A DNA stretch of 16,298 nucleotides. It comes from Bryobacteraceae bacterium. Its GTDB lineage: Bacteria > Acidobacteriota > Terriglobia > Bryobacterales > Bryobacteraceae. The notes beneath the pieces were generated by a model. That model searched no databases. It was not told the DNA's origin and worked only from the letters and a program-made list of their open reading frames with translations. The DNA is taken from positions 1 to 16,298 of the forward strand of contig JACMLA010000502.1 of the NCBI GenBank assembly GCA_014379815.1. Reading direction: 5' to 3'. Position numbers and translations under genes: made by a program. This document shows, one piece after another, positions 7,838 through 15,033 of this stretch. Each line of letters starts with the position of its first letter. The stretch's first letter is position 1.

Positions 7838-8476
7838 GTGGCCACAGACCTGATTGAAATCGATTCCTTGAACCCTGACGTAAAGGCAATCACGAGAGCA
7901 TCCAGGTTGATCAGGCAGGGAGGCGTGATAGCCGTTCCGAGTGAAGCCCTGTATACGCTGGTAGCGGACCCCATGAATCTGCAGGCAGTCGGACGCGTTT
8001 TTAAAGCGAAAGGTCGGGAAAACACGCGATCGCTACCGATTCTTGTTCCCGACATTATCGTGGCCGAGGAGTTAGCATCTGAAGTAAGCTCCAGATTCTT
8101 TTTGCTGGCACGCCACTTCTGGCCTGGGCCATTGACGATTATCGTTCCGGCTGCTTCGAAGGTGCCATTAAAGGTCACAGGGATGACGGGTCGCCTGGGC
8201 TTAAGGCACTCCAGTTCCCCAACTATCCAGAAGTTACTCGAAGCGGTGGGACAGCCCCTGATCGGAACCAGCGCAAATCTATCGGGCAAGCCTACCAGTA
8301 AGACTGGAATTGAGGTGTTTGCGGCAATGGATGGGGCGGTCGATCTGGTGCTCGATGGAGGCATCTGTGCTGGTCAGGGTGCCACCACAGTTGATATTAC
8401 GGAGCCTTATTGGAGATTGATAAAAGAGGGTGCCGTCCTGGAGCGGGACGTGCAGGAGTGCCTGAAAGGGTCCTGA
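7838..8476 (+). CDS. tsaC: L-threonylcarbamoyladenylate synthase (TsaC/Sua5/YrdC family)
   Basis: It makes threonylcarbamoyl-AMP from threonine, bicarbonate and ATP, the donor used by the TsaBDE complex. From the GTG at 7838 it has 212 residues. The family start pattern (IEIDSLNPD...GGVIAVPSEALYTLVAD) is followed by KGRENTRSLPILV, WPGPLTIIVPA, LIGTSANLSGKP and ATTVDITEPYWRLIKEGAV. The length fits the short TsaC form without the Sua5 C-terminal domain. Some signature positions are altered: PSEALY in place of PT(E/D)T(V/L)Y, and RLGLRHSSS in place of R(V/I)P. The frame is open to 7727, inside tsaB, and a TTG at 7811 is also possible. No start has a clear ribosome binding site, so the start is uncertain. 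Confidence 0.87.
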   Translation: MATDLIEIDSLNPDVKAITRASRLIRQGGVIAVPSEALYTLVADPMNLQAVGRVFKAKGRENTRSLPILVPDIIVAEELASEVSSRFFLLARHFWPGPLTIIVPAASKVPLKVTGMTGRLGLRHSSSPTIQKLLEAVGQPLIGTSANLSGKPTSKTGIEVFAAMDGAVDLVLDGGICAGQGATTVDITEPYWRLIKEGAVLERDVQECLKGS

Positions 8477-8477
8477 G

Positions 8478-8852
8478 ATGAACTGGCCTGCGGTGGCTTG
8501 TTTTTATCTGACAGGAGCTACGATGCTGGGAGCTTTCGGTGCGCATGCTCTGAAGGACCGCCTGGATGAGTATTCCCTTGGAGTCTGGGAGAAAGCGGTG
8601 TTCTACCACTTCATCCACGCTCTGGGCCTGCTAGTAACACCTTTGCTGGCAAAGACGGAGCTGATCGGGCAAGCGGCCGCACAGCGTGTTTGCTGGTTCC
8701 TTGCCACTGGTGTATTGATCTTCTCTGGCAGCCTTTATACTCTCGCGTTCACCGGAGTTCGGGCGGCCGGTGCCCTAGCCCCTGTGGGTGGCACTTTGTT
8801 CTTGTTTGCTTGGACCATGCTTGGCTGGAATCTGGCTCGCGGCCGGCGTTAA
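8478..8852 (+). CDS. DUF423 family inner-membrane protein
   Basis: The 124-residue protein matches DUF423 (YgdD-like) small membrane proteins of unknown function. The signature MLGAFGAHALKDRL (16-29) is followed by EKAVFYHFIHALGLL. Four hydrophobic segments are visible: about 5-22, 41-58, 70-91 and 96-117. The ATG is one base after the TsaC stop, and AAGGG (8466-8470) serves as ribosome binding site. It is the last gene of the rightward run that begins with the response regulator. It ends 7 bp from the stop of a convergent gene, with no terminator hairpin between them. Confidence 0.92.
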   Translation: MNWPAVACFYLTGATMLGAFGAHALKDRLDEYSLGVWEKAVFYHFIHALGLLVTPLLAKTELIGQAAAQRVCWFLATGVLIFSGSLYTLAFTGVRAAGALAPVGGTLFLFAWTMLGWNLARGRR

Positions 8853-8859
8853 ACCTGCT

Positions 8860-9690
8860 TTACTCTCCGACTATCGAAAATCTGGCTTTGACCAACTGCC
8901 AGTCAGGCAGCTCGTAAGATCGTAAATTCGTCTTCACGGTCGTCGATAAATCCTTCGAGTCGAATGGGCCCAGAGTAGGCAGATTGACTGGAACGACAAA
9001 AAAGTCGCGATCTCCGGATCCCAGCCGCACTTGCAGCTTCAGGTCGGGAAGGTCCGCGGGCGAGTGATTCACCACCACGAAATCAATCTTGACCTTGCCT
9101 CCTGCAGCCTCCTGGATACGCACTCCCGTCACCTCGAGATGCTTCGTCAAGGGATTAGAGCCTGTTGAGGCTGCGACCGGTGCTTCGAGTTGGGCATCTG
9201 CCGCCGTGGCGCTTGTGGCAGAACCTCGCTTGGGCAAGATCCAGATATAGAGAATCGCGAGGAGCGCGACAATACCGAGGGCCGCTCCAAGTGCAACCAG
9301 TGTAGGCGACGTGCTTCGCGCGGGCACAGCCGCTGGCGCATACATCCCCGCAGTAGAACGGTACGGCTCAGGGGTTGGTGTTTCCTGGCGGGGTTCAGTC
9401 AGGACGTATTGACTCTGTGGGACGTACTGAGTCGGCGCGATGTACTGATTCTGCGGGATGTACGCTGGCTGCTGAGGCGGCAGCGGAGCTTGTGGAGGCT
9501 CAGGGTCAGGCGCTGGCCTTACAGGCTGCGTGACCTGCACGGGCGGCGCTGTCGATGCGGTGCTGTTGCGTACCGGCGCAGGAATATCCTGTACCAGGGG
9601 TGTTTGGGCATTCGCAGCGGCACAGCGCGGACAATCGCTGTAAGACGGAGGTACCTCGCTACCACATTTCGGACAGATCCACGTAAACAT
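8860..9690 (-). CDS. Zinc-ribbon, proline-rich, single-pass membrane protein
   Basis: The function is not recognised. The 276-residue protein begins with a zinc ribbon (Cys6, Cys9, Cys20, Cys23; CPKCG...CPRC). A low-complexity Pro/Gln linker follows (about 30-125) that contains three close QY(I/V) repeats (QNQYIAPTQYVPQSQYV). One membrane helix (about 129-152; LVALGAALGIVALLAILYIWIL, followed by PKRG) comes next. The last hundred residues form a beta-rich domain (EVTGVRIQEA...DFVVVNHSPADLPDLKLQVRL) resembling FxLYD/DUF3426-type extracytoplasmic domains. The topology is probably zinc ribbon in the cytoplasm and beta domain outside. It starts 6 bp after the stop of the upstream gene on the same strand, so the two are likely one operon. 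Confidence 0.82.
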   Translation of the reverse strand: MFTWICPKCGSEVPPSYSDCPRCAAANAQTPLVQDIPAPVRNSTASTAPPVQVTQPVRPAPDPEPPQAPLPPQQPAYIPQNQYIAPTQYVPQSQYVLTEPRQETPTPEPYRSTAGMYAPAAVPARSTSPTLVALGAALGIVALLAILYIWILPKRGSATSATAADAQLEAPVAASTGSNPLTKHLEVTGVRIQEAAGGKVKIDFVVVNHSPADLPDLKLQVRLGSGDRDFFVVPVNLPTLGPFDSKDLSTTVKTNLRSYELPDWQLVKARFSIVGE

Positions 9691-9696
9691 TGGTCT

Positions 9697-10650
9697 TTAT
9701 CGTATCTCGCTAGTTCCGCTGGCGGCGGCACGCTTCAAAATCCCGACCCGGTCCAGGAAAGCACTTGCGAAGCAAAGTTCTTCGTCTGGACTGGCCCCAC
9801 TCGCTCGAAGAGCAGCTTTGACCTGCTCGGCTGAGATGTTGCCCAGCCGGGATACAAGCCAGCGCAGGTCGCTGCGCGTCACATCCCGGCCGAAGTTCTC
9901 GTAATGCTGTCCCCGAAAGCCAAACAACAATCTACCGTCTTTATGTTCGCGAAGAAAGTCTCCGGACTGACGCCGGTAGTCGTTGCAATTCCAGTTGCTC
10001 CGTCCCCACCCAAACAGATGTCCCCAGGATCCAAGACTTTGACCCCAGTCCACAACAAAGTAGACGTTGACTGTCTCACCGTTGGTTTCGAACCTCAGGA
10101 TGCCAGTGTTGCTTCCTAAACTCGCATTCCGCGCATCTTTGTTATCCCAGTCCGAGAGCAGCATCACTAAAACACGAAGAGCCCTGAGTTCCGGAGTTGC
10201 GGAAAATTCATTGGCCCACCAGAGCCAGCCGTTTCCATCCAGAAACCGGGCGTTGCTGTCCCGCAGTTCAAAAGCCGCATATGTGAAGGTGCCGTCACGT
10301 TGAATGAAACCCGAAGCACGTCGCAGCGGCCACTGCACGCCTACGATCGTTCCCTGCCTGAGAAAACAAATGGCATCGGCATAATAGCCCAAAGCCGACA
10401 CCAGCCTCGTAGCAAACGCATCGGCTCTTCCCTCCGGTCCTCCTTTCACCTGCCACGTACGGCCACTCGCGTCCTGTACCAGAACTTTGGGACTGTTACC
10501 ACTGAGTTCCTCGCGAATAAAGCGGAACGGTGCCTGGGGCTCTGAAACATTTCGGGCAGGCTTTGTGAAGTCGACTTGCTCCACCGGTGTGCCGGGGTCT
10601 GACCATAGCAAAGAAACTGCTGCGGCGAAAACAGAAAATACAACACTCAT
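9697..10650 (-). CDS. Exported protein of unknown function with kinase-like motif spacing
   Basis: I do not recognise a named family. From the ATG at 10648-10650 it has 317 residues and starts with a hydrophobic stretch (MSVVFSVFAAAVSLLWS) that looks like a signal peptide. The open frame extends to a GTG at 10707, which would add 19 residues, some basic, so the start is uncertain. Conserved-looking parts are WQVKGGPEGRADAFATRLV (Lys69, Glu73), LSDWDNKDARN (166-175) and YFVVDWGQSLGSWG (Asp201). A Lys-Glu pair, a D...N loop and a later DxG, in that order and spacing, recall protein/lipid kinase or HipA-like folds. This is a weak resemblance only. The C-terminal third contains RSDLRWLVSRLGNISAEQVKAAL. 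The zinc-ribbon gene follows after 6 bp. Confidence 0.75.
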   Translation of the reverse strand: MSVVFSVFAAAVSLLWSDPGTPVEQVDFTKPARNVSEPQAPFRFIREELSGNSPKVLVQDASGRTWQVKGGPEGRADAFATRLVSALGYYADAICFLRQGTIVGVQWPLRRASGFIQRDGTFTYAAFELRDSNARFLDGNGWLWWANEFSATPELRALRVLVMLLSDWDNKDARNASLGSNTGILRFETNGETVNVYFVVDWGQSLGSWGHLFGWGRSNWNCNDYRRQSGDFLREHKDGRLLFGFRGQHYENFGRDVTRSDLRWLVSRLGNISAEQVKAALRASGASPDEELCFASAFLDRVGILKRAAASGTSEIR

Positions 10651-10907
10651 AGGGCATTGATTGGACACCTCTGGATGCGACCGATTACACGCCTTAAGAC
10701 ATGTCACGGAGTGGAACTGTCATCGTCATCACTAAGTCTTCATGATTGCCGCATGACCCGAAGTTGGCCCGGAACACGCGTTTGTCAATGAGTCGGTTGT
10801 CAAACGAAGTGAGTCTGAAACTGCTGAGTTTCGGTTCGCATCTATTCAAACAGCAGGCTCGAGGCCGGGTGCATTGCCTGCATGCTGCCCGGTGAAAGGA
10901 GCACAGA
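10651..10907. promoter_or_regulatory. Divergent intergenic region with repeat and dyads
   Basis: No gene is seen in it. It separates leftward and rightward genes and must hold both promoters. TTGTCAA occurs twice 15 bp apart (10782-10788 and 10797-10803). A perfect dyad GAAACT-GCTG-AGTTTC lies at 10817-10832. A longer hairpin sits at 10865-10892, directly before the ribosome binding site of the next gene. No confident -35/-10 pair was found. Confidence 0.45.
10865..10892 (+). promoter_or_regulatory. Leader hairpin directly upstream of a strong ribosome binding site
   Basis: CCGGG (10865-10869) pairs with CCCGG (10888-10892). Inside these, GCAT (10871-10874) pairs with ATGC (10882-10885). The stem ends two bases before the ribosome binding site AAAGGAG (10895-10901) of the small Cys/His protein gene. 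It could affect translation or mRNA stability. Confidence 0.4.
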
Positions 10908-11129
10908 ATGACTCGCTTTGTGAATACCATAGTTTCCTCGGTTGGCTCTTCCTGGTGCCAGCTGATGCATCCTGATCCAATGTGGCCGGTTAATGGGCAG
11001 TATCAATGCCGCGTGTGCCTTCGTAAGTATCCTGTGGCCTGGGAACAGGCCGAAGAGGTCCATGTACATAGCGGTCCGGCCGTAGCGAAAGGGATTGCCC
11101 CTGTACCTGCGTCCACATCCGTGAATTAA
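10908..11129 (+). CDS. Small Cys/His protein, possible zinc-binding, unknown function
   Basis: The 73-residue protein has a very good ribosome binding site, AAAGGAG at 10895-10901, 6 nt before the ATG, which argues for a real gene. The core has Cys17, His21, Cys34 and Cys37 (CQLMHPDPMWPVNG, then YQCRVCLRKYPVAWE), a pattern that could hold one metal ion. The tail (GPAVAKGIAPVPASTSVN) is probably disordered. There is no signal peptide, so it is likely cytoplasmic. It lies 91 bp upstream of the GMC oxidoreductase gene on the same strand and may share its transcript. I know of no assigned function; a regulator or a metal-binding accessory protein are guesses. Confidence 0.72.
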   Translation: MTRFVNTIVSSVGSSWCQLMHPDPMWPVNGQYQCRVCLRKYPVAWEQAEEVHVHSGPAVAKGIAPVPASTSVN

Positions 11130-11220
11130 CGCGCTCCTGTCTGTCGCGACTGCTATCCGTTGCCGGGTAGCAGCGCGTCCGATCGCAATCAACTGGCAAA
11201 CGCTGATAAGCTTGCGACAT

Positions 11221-12951
11221 ATGCAGGCCGCATCAGCGAATGTGCAAAAGACCAGTCCTGTTTACGACGTGGTCGTCATCGGCTCCGGAGCCGGTGGCGG
11301 CACAATCGTCCAGGTGCTGACCAAACTGGGCGTCAGTGTCGCGCTTCTCGAAGCGGGACCTATGCTGAATCCAGCGAAAGATTACAAAGAACACAAGTGG
11401 CCATCTGACTATGAGCACCGTGGTGCGCTTGAAGGTGGCATCTACAGCGAAGAAAAGCACGCCCCCTTTTCGTTTTTCAGCGCTCCTAATGGTTACTGGA
11501 GTATTGAAGGCGAGCCGTATACAGTGGCGGCTGGCAGTGAGTTTCGCTGGTTCCGGTCGCGGATCCTCGGCGGACGAACGAATCATTACGGCCGCATCTC
11601 TCTCAGGTTCGCTGACTACGATTTCAAACCCTACACCCGGGACAGTATCGGCGCGGACTGGCCGATCTCTTACGAAGACATCGCTCCCTACTACGACAAA
11701 GCAGAAGCTTTTATAGGTGTCACCGGTACGCGGGAGAACATCAGAAGCGCGCCCGACGGTGTGTTTCAACCGCCACCGGCCCCGCGCGTGCACGAGGTTC
11801 TGATCAAGAAAGCCGGCGACAAGCTCGGCATTCCTGTGATCCCCGCGCGAATGGCGATCCTGACCAAAGCGACGAATGGTCGAGCCGCATGCCATTACTG
11901 CGGCCAATGCGGTCGCGGGTGCGTTACGGCTTCGAACTACTCGTCCAGCCAGGTTCAGATCATGCCGGCGTTGAAAAGCGGAAAGCTCAAGATTTTTCCG
12001 AATGCCATGGCGCGGGAGCTGATCACGGACGGACCAGGCAAAGTAACTGCTGTCTCCTATATCGACAAGGCCACGCGAACGGAAAAACAGATTCGCTGCC
12101 GCGCGGTGGTTCTTGCAGCCAGCGCCTGTGAATCTGCTCGGATATTGATGAACTCCCGCGGTCCTGGCTTTAGCAATGGGCTGGCGAACAGTTCCGGCGT
12201 TGTCGGCAAATACCTCACGGACTCCACCGGGTATGGACTTAGCGGATATATTCCAGCCCTTGAGGGGATGCAAAAGCATGACACAGACGGCTTCGGTGGT
12301 ATGCACGTTTACATCCCGTGGTGGCTATGGGAGAAACAAAGCCAGATTGGTTTTCCCCGCGGGTATCACGTCGAAATAGGCGGAGGATACGGGATGCCAG
12401 TCGCTGGCTCCTTTCACGGGTCGTGCCGCCAACACGAAGGCTATGGAAAACCGCTGAAAGAGTTCATTCGGCATCGTTACGGCACGACTGTCGGTCTGTC
12501 CGGACGCGGGGAGATGATTCCTAACAAAGACACGTTCTGTGAGATCGACTCCGATGTTGTGGATCGCTACGGTATCCCAGTTCTCCGGTTTCACTTTAAG
12601 TGGACCGATGCGGAAACCAAACAGGTGCGCCACATGCACCAGACTTTTTCGTCGATTATCGAGGCTATGGGTGGAACCGTCCTCGGTCTGCGAAATCCGG
12701 AACGGGAGTCGTCCGGTATCTCAGTAGGCGGGACTATCATCCACGAACTCGGGACCATTCGAATGGGGAACGATCCCCAATCGTCGGCATTAAACAAATA
12801 TTGTCAGGCACATGATGTCAAAAATCTGTTCGTGGCCGACGCTGCGCCTTTTGTCAGCAATCCCGATAAGAATCCAACGTTAACGATTTGTGCGCTTGCG
12901 TGGCGCACGGCAGAGTATCTGGCTGAAGAAATGAGGAAGGGAAATGTCTGA
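11221..12951 (+). CDS. GMC-family FAD-dependent oxidoreductase (sugar/alcohol dehydrogenase large subunit)
   Basis: The 576-residue flavoprotein oxidises an alcohol group of a sugar or polyol. The FAD-binding Rossmann motif [12 protein letters not shown] is near the N-terminus, followed by the second FAD contact [25 protein letters not shown] is a cysteine cluster usual in the gluconate/glucoside dehydrogenase branch. The C-terminal GMC block has catalytic His508 ([11 protein letters not shown]) and Asn551 (NPDKNPT). No signal peptide is present; in such complexes the flavoprotein is carried out by a Tat-tagged small subunit, which fits the next gene. The ATG at 11221 was chosen over a TTG 9 bp upstream. 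The 3' end overlaps the next gene by 8 nt. The substrate is unknown. Confidence 0.9.
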   Translation: MQAASANVQKTSPVYDVVVIGSGAGGGTIVQVLTKLGVSVALLEAGPMLNPAKDYKEHKWPSDYEHRGALEGGIYSEEKHAPFSFFSAPNGYWSIEGEPYTVAAGSEFRWFRSRILGGRTNHYGRISLRFADYDFKPYTRDSIGADWPISYEDIAPYYDKAEAFIGVTGTRENIRSAPDGVFQPPPAPRVHEVLIKKAGDKLGIPVIPARMAILTKATNGRAACHYCGQCGRGCVTASNYSSSQVQIMPALKSGKLKIFPNAMARELITDGPGKVTAVSYIDKATRTEKQIRCRAVVLAASACESARILMNSRGPGFSNGLANSSGVVGKYLTDSTGYGLSGYIPALEGMQKHDTDGFGGMHVYIPWWLWEKQSQIGFPRGYHVEIGGGYGMPVAGSFHGSCRQHEGYGKPLKEFIRHRYGTTVGLSGRGEMIPNKDTFCEIDSDVVDRYGIPVLRFHFKWTDAETKQVRHMHQTFSSIIEAMGGTVLGLRNPERESSGISVGGTIIHELGTIRMGNDPQSSALNKYCQAHDVKNLFVADAAPFVSNPDKNPTLTICALAWRTAEYLAEEMRKGNV

Positions 12952-13534
12952 AACAAGGCGGGAGATCCTCAAGAATATTGCAATGGCGGTGACGCTTGCG
13001 GGAGTACCGGCCGACGCGGCGCAGCACGTGCATCATGCGGCTGCCGAAGCAAAGTCGGCGGGCGGCGGGAAATACACTCCCAGGCTGCTGAATGCCCATG
13101 AGTTCGAGACTACAAAGCGTCTGGCTGAGCTGATTATCCCGGCCGACGAAGCCTCTGGCAGCGCGGTCGAAGCAGGTGCCCCTGAGTTCATTGACCTTAT
13201 CGGTGCGAACAATGAGGCGCTTGGCACGGAGATTGTGGGTGGCCTTGCATGGCTCGATCGCGCGATGGAAAAGCGCGGCGGCAAGCAATTCATTCGAAGC
13301 ACACAGGCTGAGCAAACCGCAATGCTGGACCAGATTGCCTTCCGCAAGAATTCCACTCCCGAACTCCAACCCGGAATTGTATTTTTCGACTGGATCCGCC
13401 GTCTCACGACGGACGCGTTCTACACGAGCCAGATTGGAGTTAAAGACGTAGGTTACGTGGGCAACAAAGGCATGACGAAGTTTGAAGTGCCACTAGTTGC
13501 AATCGAATATGCTGTAAAACGCAGCGGACTCTGA
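12944..13534 (+). CDS. Gluconate 2-dehydrogenase subunit 3-like protein with Tat-type signal
   Basis: The 196-residue protein belongs to the small-subunit family that partners GMC dehydrogenases. It starts with a twin-arginine-like signal ([22 protein letters not shown]) followed by a His-rich spacer ([13 protein letters not shown]). The mature part has the typical [26 protein letters not shown] stretch and [10 protein letters not shown]. Later it contains [28 protein letters not shown], typical of the family's C-terminus. It probably binds the flavoprotein in the cytoplasm and carries it folded through the Tat pore. The overlap of 8 nt with the upstream gene supports coupled synthesis. The cytochrome c subunit often found with this pair is not in the window. 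Confidence 0.9.
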   Translation: MSETRREILKNIAMAVTLAGVPADAAQHVHHAAAEAKSAGGGKYTPRLLNAHEFETTKRLAELIIPADEASGSAVEAGAPEFIDLIGANNEALGTEIVGGLAWLDRAMEKRGGKQFIRSTQAEQTAMLDQIAFRKNSTPELQPGIVFFDWIRRLTTDAFYTSQIGVKDVGYVGNKGMTKFEVPLVAIEYAVKRSGL

Positions 13535-13577
13535 TGCTTGTTCGACTAAAGTGCGCTACTCTGGAGGTTCTGAAGCA

Positions 13578-13733
13578 ATGAGCGCACAAGAGACTCCAAT
13601 TAAGCCGCAGCCAGCCGATCTGTACAAGGCACAGTACATCGGCAGCGGAACCTTCCTGATCAAGAAACCAAAGCGAAACGGTCGCAAGACCAACCAGTCC
13701 CGGGTGAAGAACAAAAGACGCGGACGCATCTAA
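13578..13733 (+). CDS. Small basic protein, unknown function
   Basis: The 51-residue protein is preceded by GGAGG (13563-13567), 10 nt before the ATG at 13578. The frame is open up to a GTG at 13551, but the ribosome binding site fits the ATG. The C-terminal half is strongly basic (KKPKRNGRKTNQSRVKNKRR), suggesting contact with nucleic acid, perhaps the ribosome; this is inference from charge only. It sits 43 bp after the subunit-3 gene and 34 bp before tRNA-Lys. It could also be a chance reading frame. Confidence 0.6.
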   Translation: MSAQETPIKPQPADLYKAQYIGSGTFLIKKPKRNGRKTNQSRVKNKRRGRI

Positions 13734-13767
13734 AAGCTCTGCTAAACTGTCTGAGTAACCCAAGCAG

Positions 13768-13843
<76 letters not shown>

Positions 13844-13910
13844 CCTCAATTCTGTTCTCCATCTAATCTCTCTTTCATCTTCAAGTTAACGTCTGAGGGG
13901 TGAAGTCGCT

Positions 13911-14966
13911 TTACCTGGACGTCCCCAATTGCATATCAGACCGGTGGATCTGTGCATCGCTGTCGGCCAGAAGCCGTTCTTTACGGGCGAGGCTAAGATC
14001 ATAGTCGGTCATGACACGCACAAGTTGTTTGAAGTTCAGCGTGGGTCGCCACTGAAACAACTTCTCCATTTTGGAGGCGTCACCGACCAGATGGTTCACT
14101 TCTGTGGGCCGGAGATACTGTGAATCGAATTGAACGTGCTTACGCCAGTCCAGGCCGAGATGCCCAGCAGTTTCATCGAGGAAATCACGAACCGTGTGCG
14201 CCTTTCCTGTGGCGACGACATAGTCACCTGGCTCGGGACCTTGCAGCATGCGCCACATAGCCTCAACATAGTCGCCGGCATAGCCCCAATCACGTTTCGC
14301 ATCCAGGTTTCCGAGGACCAGTGTGTCTTGCAAACCCATCTTGATTCGAGTTAATGCACGCGTGATCTTGCGGGTGACAAACGTCTCACCTCTGCGTTCT
14401 GATTCGTGATTGAAGAAGATACCGTTGCACGCGAAGATGCCGTAAGCTTCCCGGTAATTGACTACATACCAGTGAGCGGCGACTTTCGCTACTGCATACG
14501 GACTGCGGGGATAGAACGCTGTTTGCTCGGTCTGGGGCGGTGGCGCTGCTCCAAACATCTCAGAACTCCCAGCCTGGTAAAGCTTCACTTGCTTACCTAC
14601 CCACGCAGAGTAGTCGCGAACGGCTTCCAGCAGGCGAAGCGTTCCTATTGCGATTACATCCGCCGTATACTCTGCCTGATCAAAGCTGATGCGGACGTGA
14701 GACTGTGCCCCGAGATTGTAGACCTCATCCGGCTGAACCCGATCCAGCAATCTCCGCAAGGAGCCCCCATCGGTAAGATCTCCGTGGTGAAGAAAGAACC
14801 GGTTGTCAGGATCGTTCGGATCGGCGAAAAGATGATTGATACGTTCCGTATTGGTCGTTGAGGCGCGCCGGATTAGCCCATGTACCTCATATCGCTTCGA
14901 CAGCAATAATTCGGCCAGAAACGAACCGTCCTGTCCCGTTACACCTGTGATTATTGCTTTTTTCAA
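13911..14966 (-). CDS. gmd: GDP-mannose 4,6-dehydratase
   Basis: It converts GDP-mannose to GDP-4-keto-6-deoxymannose, the precursor of GDP-rhamnose, GDP-fucose or GDP-perosamine. The 351-residue length fits. The NAD(P)-binding motif GVTGQDG (8-14), [14 protein letters not shown] (61-74) and [14 protein letters not shown] (83-96) are typical. The catalytic set is Ser134/Ser135 with Glu136 (GSSEMFG) and Tyr157-Lys161 (YAVAK). [17 protein letters not shown] and [14 protein letters not shown] are strong Gmd signatures. The start is a TTG; no ATG lies upstream in frame before a stop at 15027-15029. The gene follows the two ABC exporter genes on the same strand. The next enzyme of the pathway (Rmd, WcaG or similar) is not in the window. 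Confidence 0.95.
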   Translation of the reverse strand: MKKAIITGVTGQDGSFLAELLLSKRYEVHGLIRRASTTNTERINHLFADPNDPDNRFFLHHGDLTDGGSLRRLLDRVQPDEVYNLGAQSHVRISFDQAEYTADVIAIGTLRLLEAVRDYSAWVGKQVKLYQAGSSEMFGAAPPPQTEQTAFYPRSPYAVAKVAAHWYVVNYREAYGIFACNGIFFNHESERRGETFVTRKITRALTRIKMGLQDTLVLGNLDAKRDWGYAGDYVEAMWRMLQGPEPGDYVVATGKAHTVRDFLDETAGHLGLDWRKHVQFDSQYLRPTEVNHLVGDASKMEKLFQWRPTLNFKQLVRVMTDYDLSLARKERLLADSDAQIHRSDMQLGTSR

Positions 14967-15033
14967 ATGATGGACCCAGTAGAAACTGACATTCCGACCT
15001 GCAAGCGCGTGGCGAAATCTGTCAGATCATTGC

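Noticed and set aside
8853..8859. Bidirectional terminator between DUF423 and zinc-ribbon genes
   Set aside because: Only 7 bp separate the stops, and no GC stem with a T-run was seen.
9411..9480. Repeated GTA(C/T)TGA-like units, considered as a DNA repeat or operator array
   Set aside because: They are explained by the QYI/QYV/QYV repeats of the encoded proline-rich linker. Unit spacing is irregular and in the coding frame.
9190..9834. 214-codon plus-strand open frame opposite the zinc-ribbon gene
   Set aside because: The Arg/Trp-rich repeats are the reverse reading of the Pro/Gln linker of the minus-strand protein.
11233..12306. 357-codon minus-strand open frame opposite the GMC gene
   Set aside because: It is a mirror frame of a strongly conserved coding region. 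It has no ribosome binding site and no recognisable family.
13844..13910. Integration site or mobile element next to the tRNA 3' end
   Set aside because: No direct repeat of the tRNA 3' end, integrase or transposase gene is visible within the window; neighbouring genes are ordinary chromosomal ones.
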